Shown here: positions 7,556 to 14,762 of the stretch, piece after piece | Layout of the letters: each line of letters opens with the position of its first letter | Position numbering within the stretch: position 1 is the first letter of the stretch | Source of the DNA: Schleiferiaceae bacterium | GTDB taxonomy: Bacteria; Bacteroidota; Bacteroidia; Flavobacteriales; Schleiferiaceae | DNA: 15,519 nt | Direction of reading: 5' to 3' | NCBI GenBank assembly: GCA_023260615.1 | Contig: JALQUY010000027.1 | Location: forward strand, 1-15,519 | Program-made: the position numbers and the translations under genes | Notes under the pieces: generated by a model | What the model saw: the letters and a program-made list of their open reading frames with translations, nothing else | Database searches by the model: none | What the model was told of the DNA's origin: nothing

Positions 7556-8290
7556 ATGAAAACGTTCATGCTCGGGGTGCTCACCCTCTTCACGCTGGCC
7601 GCCTCAGCTCAAACCGTGTACACCAAAGATGGCGTGCCCTTGGGCGACGGTGCCTTTTTGGTGCGTACGTGTAAAGAAGCGGCGGACGCCTCCCTAAAAG
7701 GTCGTGCCATGGTCCTGAAGGGCATTGAAGTGGATACGCGCGCCTACTGCGAATGCGCCATGCTCAACTTGATTCCCTCGCTTGAAAGTGCGGACATACT
7801 AGAAGCCAACGAATCGGGCCGAATGATGGACTTTTTGCTGCAAGGCGAAAACCTGAACATCCTCATGAACTGCATCCAGGAGAATTCCAACATTGACAGT
7901 TCGGAGCTCAACTTCAGCCGGCTTTTGCGCGAAACGGAAGCTGCAGGGAGCATAGGGGATATGGATGCCCAAACGTTCTTCTTGAAGTCCTGTTTGGAGG
8001 GCGTTCGGCAACAAGACCCAACAGGCGACGTGATTTCAGACCAAATGGCCAAGGAATACTGCCAATGCGCCATCGACGCCCTTATGGAGAGCGATGAGTA
8101 CACGTTTGGGGATGTGATGGATGCGGAGGATCCTCAAAGCGATGTCTTCCAAAAAATTGTGGTGCCCTGTGCCGAGGAGGTGTTTGGAGTGACCCGTGAA
8201 GCCATGGAGCTCAGTGCAGAACAAGAGGGCTATGAGCAATCCATTCAAGACGTCAAAAAGCGCGGTGCTTCCAAGGCGAAGAAGCGCTGA
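7556..8290 (+). CDS. Secreted protein with two tandem C-YCxC-C modules
   Basis: A 244-aa protein I cannot assign to a named family. The signal peptide MKTFMLGVLTLFTLAASAQ is probably cut after Q19, so it is exported. The rest is an internal duplication. Module 1 (about 34-110) has C39, then YCECA with C65 and C67, then C106. Module 2 (about 140-208) has C146, then YCQCA with C169 and C171, then C205. The order (FL..C, YCxCA, acidic helix, C) is the same in both. The even number of cysteines in an exported protein suggests disulfides; metal binding by the CxC pairs is an alternative. The C-terminus is strongly basic (KKRGASKAKKR). It lies 12 nt after the SulP stop, hence probably the same mRNA. 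Function unknown. Confidence 0.85.
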   Translation: MKTFMLGVLTLFTLAASAQTVYTKDGVPLGDGAFLVRTCKEAADASLKGRAMVLKGIEVDTRAYCECAMLNLIPSLESADILEANESGRMMDFLLQGENLNILMNCIQENSNIDSSELNFSRLLRETEAAGSIGDMDAQTFFLKSCLEGVRQQDPTGDVISDQMAKEYCQCAIDALMESDEYTFGDVMDAEDPQSDVFQKIVVPCAEEVFGVTREAMELSAEQEGYEQSIQDVKKRGASKAKKR

Positions 8291-8293
8291 GCG

Positions 8294-9631
8294 TCAATGC
8301 TCAAAGACCAGGACCCGATCGTCCTTGTAGAGTAGACGGGGGCCTGTTGCCAGGCTGTCGGTAGATTCTCCCTTGAGGTACATTTCCCCTACGCGCGCGC
8401 ACTGGGCGGTTAAATTCCAATCCTGGAGCAGGCTGTCCGCGGCGTAGAGCGTTTGGCCCCGGTAGGTTTTGGCCGCCTGAACAATGGATTGGCGAAGGGT
8501 GAAATCGCGGGAGGTATGGACTTCGGGTAGGCTGCGTAGGCCAAAGCCCAATGCCCAAAACGCCAAGGTCCACTGCCACAGAATTCGGGGGTGCAAGGGT
8601 TTGCCAGCAGTTTTGTGGCCGTCCAAGAGGAAAGCCAATGCCAGCGCCGCGAAGGGGTAGGCCGGGGTGGCGTAAAAGTCGCGTTGCTTCAAGGAAACCA
8701 TCATGGGCAGGACAGCGCTTAAGGCGACAAGCAAGAAGGCCAAAGACCGCGGAGAAATAACATGACGCCCTTCGGAAATGGGGCGAAACTTTCGAACGCC
8801 CAGAGCCACCAACAGGGGCACCAAGAGTTGCATCGCAAAATTGGCGGGGAGGAACCAGCGGCTTTCTACGGTTTGGACGGCGGCCAGGGAGTGCACAATT
8901 TGCTTGTTCCAATAGGCTTCCAGATAGGATTTGGCATCAGGCAGAAGCCAGAGCAAGGCGATGGGAAGGATACTGCCGAGGATCAATCCGCTGCTGTCCT
9001 TGAGCATGCGCTTGGGGCTAGAATCTGGGCAATTGCCCGTGATGTGCCAAAAGAAGGGCAAGGCCCATGGGAACAGGGCGACGGGCCCCTTGACGAGGAA
9101 GCCAGCAGCGACCCACAGTCCCGCAATCCATGCATAGATCCAGGCATTGCGCCGCATTCCGTATACAGCTGTTGCGGCTGCCCAGACCATACAGGCGCTT
9201 AAGGTGGTCTCCAGTACGTTGTTGCCGTAGGACCAGGTCACGACGGGAATCAAGGTCCACAAGAGCAAGGCCCATTGCAAGGCGCGTTGGGAGAGGCCGG
9301 ACCAGCGGCCGAGCCGGTCAATGCCCAAGGCGGTGAGGATCCACAGGGCGAGCCCGTAGACATCTTCGACCCACCACTGGTCGCCAAAGAGCCCAAAAAA
9401 GAGCGATTGAAGCCAAAAATGGAGGGGAGGGTGTTCCAAGAAGTGGGAGTAGAGCTCAGGACTGTAGAAAAGATCCCACGTGCTTCCTAGTCCCATGGCC
9501 AGATTGCGAGAAACGGCCGCATAGGTGGCGCCATCCATGAATTGTCCAGGCGTAAAAAGGTGGGCCGTACTTAAAATGAAGAAAAGCCCGCCCGCTAGGG
9601 CAATGCGTTGTACGCGGGGTTTTAGATCCAT
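8294..9631 (-). CDS. GT39/ArnT-like integral membrane glycosyltransferase
   Basis: A 445-aa polytopic membrane protein of the PMT/ArnT (GT-C fold, GT39-like) class, which transfers sugars from polyprenyl-phosphate donors on the periplasmic side. The first periplasmic loop carries the acidic motif FMDGATYAAVSRNLAMG (31-47, D33 as the likely catalytic acid), followed by LEHPPLHFWLQ at 65-75, both typical of the class. About ten hydrophobic segments follow up to residue 360, then a soluble C-terminal stretch ending in KDDRVLVFEH. The acceptor (lipid A, protein or other glycan) is unknown. The ATG lies 3 nt after the stop of the DUF2231-like gene, so it is the last gene of the amt operon. It meets the Cys-rich gene tail to tail with 3 nt between. 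Confidence 0.88.
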   Translation of the reverse strand: MDLKPRVQRIALAGGLFFILSTAHLFTPGQFMDGATYAAVSRNLAMGLGSTWDLFYSPELYSHFLEHPPLHFWLQSLFFGLFGDQWWVEDVYGLALWILTALGIDRLGRWSGLSQRALQWALLLWTLIPVVTWSYGNNVLETTLSACMVWAAATAVYGMRRNAWIYAWIAGLWVAAGFLVKGPVALFPWALPFFWHITGNCPDSSPKRMLKDSSGLILGSILPIALLWLLPDAKSYLEAYWNKQIVHSLAAVQTVESRWFLPANFAMQLLVPLLVALGVRKFRPISEGRHVISPRSLAFLLVALSAVLPMMVSLKQRDFYATPAYPFAALALAFLLDGHKTAGKPLHPRILWQWTLAFWALGFGLRSLPEVHTSRDFTLRQSIVQAAKTYRGQTLYAADSLLQDWNLTAQCARVGEMYLKGESTDSLATGPRLLYKDDRVLVFEH

Positions 9632-9634
9632 CCC

Positions 9635-10123
9635 TTAATCTCCGTGGGTTTCAGAGGCTCCTGGCTCGCCAGCGTCGGAATCTGAGCCATGCACTTCGGT
9701 ATGAATGATGTGTCCACCGGTTTCGGCGGCAATGCCTGCCGTAACACAGGTGGCTGCGCCAAGCGCGGTTACCGCCCACAGGGTCAAGGGCGTCCATCGT
9801 GAGCCTTTTTTATCGAGGTAGAGGGCCAAGATGGCAAGCACCCCCAAGGGAACGACAAAAAGGTGCGTCGTCTCGGCGGCTTCTTCGTGCTTATGTACCG
9901 TTCGACGTGATACGGTGGGGAGCTCTTCGGCAAAATGTTCGGCCTGTTCGCCCGAAATATGCGCCATCCAGCCGCCGACGGAGGCCGAAATCAAGAAAAT
10001 GAGGCCGGCTGTTTTCATTCCGGCATTGTGCTTCAGTAAGCCCCACACCAGGGCCACGGTGCCAAACAGCGCTCCAAACAAGGGGAGGTGGTTGACGAGT
10101 AGGTGTACGTAGGTAGCATTCAT
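9635..10123 (-). CDS. His-rich four-helix membrane protein, DUF2231-like
   Basis: A 162-aa inner-membrane protein with about four hydrophobic helices (roughly 10-30, 37-56, 87-104 and 114-132). It resembles the DUF2231 family: the N-terminal MNATYVHLLVNHLPLFGALFG, then SGEQAEHFAEELP (57-69), and HKHEEAAETTHLF (77-89). Histidines at membrane ends (H8, H12, H55, H63, H77, H79, H87, H138, H141) and the HEEAAE motif suggest heme or metal binding, but this is inference. The C-terminus is acidic and His-containing (HGSDSDAGEPGASETHGD). The gene sits 16 nt behind amt and 3 nt before the GT39-like gene, so all three are probably co-transcribed. Biochemical role unknown. Confidence 0.82.
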   Translation of the reverse strand: MNATYVHLLVNHLPLFGALFGTVALVWGLLKHNAGMKTAGLIFLISASVGGWMAHISGEQAEHFAEELPTVSRRTVHKHEEAAETTHLFVVPLGVLAILALYLDKKGSRWTPLTLWAVTALGAATCVTAGIAAETGGHIIHTEVHGSDSDAGEPGASETHGD

Positions 10124-10139
10124 GCTATGAAGCTACAAC

Positions 10140-11450
10140 CTAAAGCCGCTCGTTGTGCTGACTGACGTCCAAGCCCAGGGCTTCATCCTCTTCGGTCACA
10201 CGCATCGGGGTGATGGCGTCGGTGAGAAGCAGCAAGATCCACGTGCCGACAAAAACAAAGAGGGCCACCCCAACCAAGGCAATGGCTTCCGCAGCGAAAA
10301 GTCCCCATTCTCCATAGTAGGCCCCTTGTTCGGCGATGTCTGGATTGACGGCCTTGCTGGCAAAAACCCCCGTGAGAAGCATGCCCACCATGCCGCCTAC
10401 GCCGTGACTGGGGAAGACATCGAGCGTGTCGTCAATGGAGGTGCGGCTACGCCAGTCAATCATCAAGTTGCTCACAATGGCGGCCGTGGCTCCAATGAAG
10501 ATGGAATGCGGCACACTGACAAATCCTGCGGCTGGGGTGATGGCCACCAGGCCGACCACGGCACCGATGCAGGCCCCCATGGCACTGGGCCGCTTTCCGC
10601 GGTAATTGTCAAACAGAATGTAGGTAATGGCTGCGGCAGCGCTGGCTGTGGTGGTGGTGGCTAGGGCAACTACGCTCAAGCGATTGGCGCCAAATGCAGA
10701 ACCCGCATTGAAGCCAAACCATCCAAACCACAGAAGGCCTGTTCCGAGCAAGACATACGTAATGCGGGCGGGTTGGTGTTCGTTTTCGGTTCGGCGCTTT
10801 AAGAAAATAGCGCCTGCAAGGGCGGCAATGCCTGCGCTCATATGGACAACCGTGCCACCTGCAAAATCCAGTACGCCCGCCTGGGCCAGAATCCCGTCCG
10901 GATGCCATGTGGCGTGGGCCAAGGGAGAGTAAATAAACAGGCTAAACAAGATGAGGAAGAGGAGGTAGGAGGTGAAGCGAATGCGTTCAGCGAATGCCCC
11001 GGTTATCAAGGCAGGGGTTATGATGGCAAATTTGAGCTGGAAGAGGGCAAACAGTAGGAAGGGTATGGTTGGGGCCAGCGCATACGGGGCATGGTGGCTG
11101 ACGCCCTGAAAGAGGAAGAATTGACGGGGGTCGCCAATCACGCCGCCCAAGCTGTCCCCAAATGCCAGCGAAAAACCTACGACTACCCACAGTACGGTAA
11201 TCACGGCCATGCTCACAAAGCTTTGGAGCATGGTGGAGATAACGTTCTTCTTCCGAACCATGCCCCCATAAAAGAAGGCTAGACCCGGGGTCATAATCAG
11301 GACCAAGGCCGTAGACATGAGCATCCACGCGGTGTCGCCGGAGTCATAGGTATAGGACTCGGTGGCCGGAAGGTCGTGTCCGGGCAGAAAGAGCGCTAGG
11401 ATCGCCAGAACCAGAAGTAGGTAAAAGGGGACGCGGTGTTTTAATGCCAT
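10140..11450 (-). CDS. amt: Amt-family ammonium channel
   Basis: A 436-aa ammonium transporter of the Amt/Mep/Rh family, a trimeric inner-membrane channel with 11 helices. The pore twin histidines are H203 (GGTVVHMSAG) and H349 (FPSHGVGGMVG). Other family signatures are TPGLAFFYGGMVRKKN (54-69), FAIITPALITGAFAERIRF (141-159), D195 in DFAGGT, and FGWFGFNAGSAFG (242-254). An N-terminal hydrophobic segment (residues 6-24) may be a cleavable signal, as in other Amt proteins. The C-terminal tail VTEEDEALGLDVSQHNE carries the conserved acidic and GLD regulatory motif. It heads an operon with the DUF2231-like and GT39-like genes. No glnK/P-II gene accompanies it in this window, unlike the common amtB-glnK arrangement. 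Confidence 0.96.
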   Translation of the reverse strand: MALKHRVPFYLLLVLAILALFLPGHDLPATESYTYDSGDTAWMLMSTALVLIMTPGLAFFYGGMVRKKNVISTMLQSFVSMAVITVLWVVVGFSLAFGDSLGGVIGDPRQFFLFQGVSHHAPYALAPTIPFLLFALFQLKFAIITPALITGAFAERIRFTSYLLFLILFSLFIYSPLAHATWHPDGILAQAGVLDFAGGTVVHMSAGIAALAGAIFLKRRTENEHQPARITYVLLGTGLLWFGWFGFNAGSAFGANRLSVVALATTTTASAAAAITYILFDNYRGKRPSAMGACIGAVVGLVAITPAAGFVSVPHSIFIGATAAIVSNLMIDWRSRTSIDDTLDVFPSHGVGGMVGMLLTGVFASKAVNPDIAEQGAYYGEWGLFAAEAIALVGVALFVFVGTWILLLLTDAITPMRVTEEDEALGLDVSQHNERL

Positions 11451-11460
11451 TTCGCAAAAT

Positions 11461-11480
11461 TTTTCACGAAAATGTGAAAA
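11461..11480. promoter_or_regulatory. Inverted repeat before amt, possible operator
   Basis: TTTTCAC at 11461-11467 and GTGAAAA at 11474-11480 form an exact 7-bp dyad with a 6-nt spacer, centred about 20 nt before the amt ATG. On the amt strand the same bases contain TACTTTTC (11483-11476), close to a -7 element. A repressor or activator site controlling amt by nitrogen status is plausible. An mRNA hairpin near the start codon is the alternative. No protein is assigned. Confidence 0.4.
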
Positions 11481-11517
11481 GTATGCGACTTACAGGGGGT
11501 GTTGTTGAAAAAAGTGC

Positions 11518-11558
11518 AAAAAAATCCCATTAAGGGCTAAAAATAGAGGGGGTATGGG
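11518..11558 (-). terminator. Weak terminator-like hairpin after the DUF1295 gene
   Basis: On the - strand CCCAT (11558-11554) can pair with ATGGG (11530-11526) across a 23-nt loop, or a smaller CCC/GGG stem can form inside it. A run of seven T follows (11524-11518). The U-tract and position about 10 nt behind the DUF1295 stop fit a terminator, but the stem is short. The remaining sequence of this 116-nt gap holds the amt dyad and nothing else I can support. Confidence 0.3.
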
Positions 11559-11566
11559 TAAATTAA

Positions 11567-12493
11567 TTACTTTTTATAGCGACCAAAGGGTATAAATCGG
11601 GGGGTCTTCGCTTGATAGGCTCCGTACTCGGGGTATTTCTGCGCCGTGAGGCCCTCACTAAACTGCGCGGAACCCTGGAAAAGGAAGATCAGCAAGATGG
11701 CGCCTAAGATGGATGCGTTCAACCATTCGCCGGTGGCCACCACGCTGAAGCCATAGAAAACGACCCAAATGCTTTGTTCCGCAAAGTAATTGGGATGGCG
11801 CGAGAGCGACCAAAGACCCGTGTGTGTGAAGCCCTTGCCATAGAAGTCCCCAAGGTCTTCGCCTGCGTTTTTCCGGCGGTGCTTTTCTTTTTGGTAGTCC
11901 CACTGCTGCTGATCCGCGAGCCACTCCCAAATCACGAGTACGACCATGCCGAAAGCCAAAGCATAGTCCCATGCACCGACTTCTGCAGCGTCGGGACGCC
12001 ACGCGTAGACGATGGGCAGGGTAAAGAGCGCGATAAGGGCCATTTGGTAGATGCAAATGAAGAAAATGTTGAAGAGCCTCCAGACAAGTGCCTTGTTCAA
12101 GGGCGCTTGCTGGCGCAAGACTTCCCAGCGGTAGTCCTCCTCGCCTTTCCAAGGGAGCCAGTGGTAGCCTCCGCGGCGGGCAAAATTGAAGGTGAGGCGT
12201 GCACCCCAAATGGCCACTAAGGCAGCCATCAAGGTGGCTCGGGCGTCCCAGCCTGTTGCGTAGGCGGCATAGCCCGTGTAGACGATGGGGACGATGCTCC
12301 AGAGACGGTCTACCTGGCTGCAATTACCGGTGAGCTCCCCCGCTACGATGGTGTAGGCGGTGAAACCGGCCCAAATCCAAAACACGTCCGTAAGTAAGCT
12401 CCACTGGGCATCGGTGAGGGCTGGGGCTTGAAAGTAGGTGTAGGCGCAAGCTGCAAAGAGCGTGACAACCAAGAGGATAGCGGTGCGAATCAT
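11567..12493 (-). CDS. DUF1295 / steroid 5-alpha-reductase-like membrane protein
   Basis: A 308-aa polytopic membrane protein of the DUF1295 family, related to the steroid 5-alpha reductase and isoprenylcysteine methyltransferase C-terminal fold. Conserved stretches are GNCSQVDRLWSIVP (56-69), ARRGGYHWLPWKGEEDYRW (105-123), GLWSLSRHPNYFAEQ (226-240, the cofactor-binding-like RHPNYF motif) and KYPEYGAYQAKTPRFIPF (286-303). A role as an NAD(P)H-dependent lipid reductase is suggested by the family; the substrate is unknown. ATG at 12493 is chosen. The frame stays open to an ATG at 12598, but those 35 residues overlap the DUF5916 coding end and are polar, while the chosen start opens directly with a hydrophobic helix. 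It is 25 nt behind the DUF5916 gene, so probably co-transcribed. Confidence 0.9.
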   Translation of the reverse strand: MIRTAILLVVTLFAACAYTYFQAPALTDAQWSLLTDVFWIWAGFTAYTIVAGELTGNCSQVDRLWSIVPIVYTGYAAYATGWDARATLMAALVAIWGARLTFNFARRGGYHWLPWKGEEDYRWEVLRQQAPLNKALVWRLFNIFFICIYQMALIALFTLPIVYAWRPDAAEVGAWDYALAFGMVVLVIWEWLADQQQWDYQKEKHRRKNAGEDLGDFYGKGFTHTGLWSLSRHPNYFAEQSIWVVFYGFSVVATGEWLNASILGAILLIFLFQGSAQFSEGLTAQKYPEYGAYQAKTPRFIPFGRYKK

Positions 12494-12518
12494 GCACCCA
12501 AAATACGCAAAGGATGGA

Positions 12519-14741
12519 TTATCCGATCTGCTGCTGCCACTTGAGGTAGGCTTGCCAGCCTTGGGCGTTGTACAGACCGCCGACATAGAAGAGGCCAAAG
12601 GCGCTCGGACGGTATTGCAGCAGCGGCTGGAAGAGGATTTGGTTGCTGAAATTATCCACTTGGAAGACCATGCGCAGGCCCAGGGATTGGTTGGCGTTGG
12701 CGTTCAGCACCGTTTGGTAGAGGTAGCCGTCGTAGATGAAGAGGGAGGGGTCCGTGAGTTCGCGCAAGGAGACCTTGTTCAAACTATGGCTCCATTTAAA
12801 ACGACCAGCTGCTTGAAGGGTGATGCTGAGGTTGGTTTCTGCATTCCAACCCATACGAACGATGGATTCGTTGTAGGCTAAGGTCCGGCCGCGCAAATGG
12901 TTGGCTTCGGCACTAAAGGCGACAGAAGGGGACCAATTCATACCCACATTGGCGCTGTAGAGGTCGCGGTAGGTGACGCCGAGGTAGTTCTCTTCAAAGC
13001 GGTACTTGCCAAACATTCGGGCCGTTAAATTGCCCGCGAGCTGCATCCACGCAAAGGATAGGACGGATTTTTCCTTGACGACATGCTCAAAATTCTCGTA
13101 CAAAGAGGCCTCTGCGTACACGCCATACTGCTTGATGCGCTTGCCGTTGGGGAAGAACTTGAGACTGTTGCCCATCTCGTAGCGGCGGAAGTTGTTGCGC
13201 GGCTCAAAGCCCATTTGCGCTTGGAAGGTGGGCGAGAGGACCATGTAGTCCAGGCGGGTATTCCAATTGGTCGTATTGCGGCGCAGCGAGGCATAGCCCG
13301 AATAGCCGTTAAAGCGTTCTCCGTCCAATTCTGCGCTGTGGCCAAGGAAAGTTTCACCCCCGTCAATCCAATCGGCGGTGGGTTCCAGGGTTTCGGAGCG
13401 CGCCACCTCGCCTTTCACCCGCCAATTTCCGGGAAGGCCGTAGTCAAAGTCTGCGGCTAGGGTATGGCCAAAGCCGCCATCGCGGAACATGCGGTGCGTG
13501 GTCAGCACCCCATAGGACGAGGCGTTTTTCATGGGGTGTTCCGCCCGCAAAACGGTGGACCAGTTGCTTCCTGACGCCCCGTAACTGGAGTAGTTCTCGC
13601 CCGGCACGAGGTAGGGAGAGTTCTGGTCCATGCCGCTCAGCACGTAAATGCGCAGGTCTTGGCTTTGGTAGTTGATTTTGCTCAGGGCCAAGGGCTGGCT
13701 GATGGTTCGGGTATAGGCGTACTTCAAACGTGTCTCCAGCAGGTCGCTGCCCTCAATGAAAAAGGGGCGGCGTTCGGGGTAGAAGAGGGCAAAGGCCGAA
13801 TTCACGCTGACCTGCGCCACGTCCGCCTCCACCTGCGAAAAGTCGGGCAAGACCGCCGCCTCCACCGAGGTGGCTGCACTCAATGCGACAAAGGCAGAGC
13901 CTCCCGCCTTCAGTTGAGTGGCAGGACTCGCCGTGGGGCTGGACGCCGCAAATACATAGGGCAAGAACTGGCGGCGCAGGGAAGGCTTCAGGCCGTCCAA
14001 AATCAGCACATGGTCGTACAAGCAATCGTTGCAGGGATTGCTGCGGTCGACTTTGTAGGTCTGAACGTTGACCTGCTGGCCCTTCACATAGGTTTGGCGG
14101 AAAAAGCAAAACTTCCAACGCTGCTCCTTGCTGCTACCAAATTGTATCGAGTTGAAGGGAATGCGCATCTCCACGCTGTACGAGGTCTCGCCAATCTGCG
14201 CCTTCGTCTCGTAGTTCATGTCGTAGGACAAATCGAATTCATCGTCCCGCGCGGTGGCTGGATTGTTTTTCCGAATGTCCAACTGCACCGCATAGGGGTT
14301 GGCACCTATGAACACCATGTTGCGCGTGTCCCCATAGACGTCCAAGGCTATCCCGATGAAGTCGTCGTCCCAAACGTCGTCTCGGAGGCCGCGGTTGGCG
14401 CGGAAATTCTCCGGGTCAAATTGACATATGAATCCAACGATGAGAGCCTCTTCGGTTCTAAATACGTAGCCCTTGCTGCTGTAGGGAGCGGGAGTATTGG
14501 TGCCGGGCTGAATTTCATACTGCAGATCCAAGGCAATGGCGCCGGCGTACTCCTCCGGGGTCACCACACCGTCAAAAACCACCTGCGCTGGGGCCAAGGG
14601 CACGGTGTGTTCGGTAACGGGGTAGTTGGTTTGACTTTGCGCGTGCAGCGTACCAGGTACGATACTCGAGCTGGCGAGTGCGACGAGGGAGAAGTAGTGG
14701 AGGAGTCTTTTCACGATGTACCTTGTTGGCGAATCCGCCAT
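12519..14741 (-). CDS. Outer-membrane DUF5916 protein with CBM9-like N-terminal domain
   Basis: A 740-aa exported protein. A signal peptide ends in PGTLHAQ at residues 29-35. A family 9 carbohydrate-binding-like beta-sandwich covers roughly 45-250, with VFDGVVTPEEYAGA, DDDFIGIALDVYGD and EMRIPFNSIQF. A long beta-rich C-terminal part of the DUF5916 type follows, expected to form an outer-membrane barrel. Its hallmark DFSQVEADVAQVSVNSAFAL at 300-319 runs into FYPERRPFFIEGSDLL at 320-335. The protein ends in a strand-like YLKWQQQIG. C237 and C240 form a CxxC in NPCNDC. ATG at 14741 is chosen; a GTG at 14714 would start the signal peptide as VKRLLHYFSL and is nearly as good. Upstream residues (to 14858) would run inside the divergent dehydrogenase. 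Ligand unknown. Confidence 0.85.
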   Translation of the reverse strand: MADSPTRYIVKRLLHYFSLVALASSSIVPGTLHAQSQTNYPVTEHTVPLAPAQVVFDGVVTPEEYAGAIALDLQYEIQPGTNTPAPYSSKGYVFRTEEALIVGFICQFDPENFRANRGLRDDVWDDDFIGIALDVYGDTRNMVFIGANPYAVQLDIRKNNPATARDDEFDLSYDMNYETKAQIGETSYSVEMRIPFNSIQFGSSKEQRWKFCFFRQTYVKGQQVNVQTYKVDRSNPCNDCLYDHVLILDGLKPSLRRQFLPYVFAASSPTASPATQLKAGGSAFVALSAATSVEAAVLPDFSQVEADVAQVSVNSAFALFYPERRPFFIEGSDLLETRLKYAYTRTISQPLALSKINYQSQDLRIYVLSGMDQNSPYLVPGENYSSYGASGSNWSTVLRAEHPMKNASSYGVLTTHRMFRDGGFGHTLAADFDYGLPGNWRVKGEVARSETLEPTADWIDGGETFLGHSAELDGERFNGYSGYASLRRNTTNWNTRLDYMVLSPTFQAQMGFEPRNNFRRYEMGNSLKFFPNGKRIKQYGVYAEASLYENFEHVVKEKSVLSFAWMQLAGNLTARMFGKYRFEENYLGVTYRDLYSANVGMNWSPSVAFSAEANHLRGRTLAYNESIVRMGWNAETNLSITLQAAGRFKWSHSLNKVSLRELTDPSLFIYDGYLYQTVLNANANQSLGLRMVFQVDNFSNQILFQPLLQYRPSAFGLFYVGGLYNAQGWQAYLKWQQQIG

Positions 14742-14762
14742 CAGGCGGCAAATATCGGACGA

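Noticed and set aside
8288..8303. Hairpin TGAGC / GCTCA spanning both stop codons at the convergent junction
   Set aside because: Only 5 bp and no U-tract on either strand, so not called a terminator.
12494..12598. 35-residue N-terminal extension of the DUF1295 protein
   Set aside because: It overlaps the end of the upstream DUF5916 gene in another frame, is polar and Ser-rich, and precedes a much better start at the hydrophobic first helix.
14735..14748. Small inverted repeat CCGCC-ATCA-GGCGG between the DUF5916 and SDR starts
   Set aside because: Five base pairs in a GC-leaning genome, no U-tract, and partly inside the possible DUF5916 coding start; likely chance.
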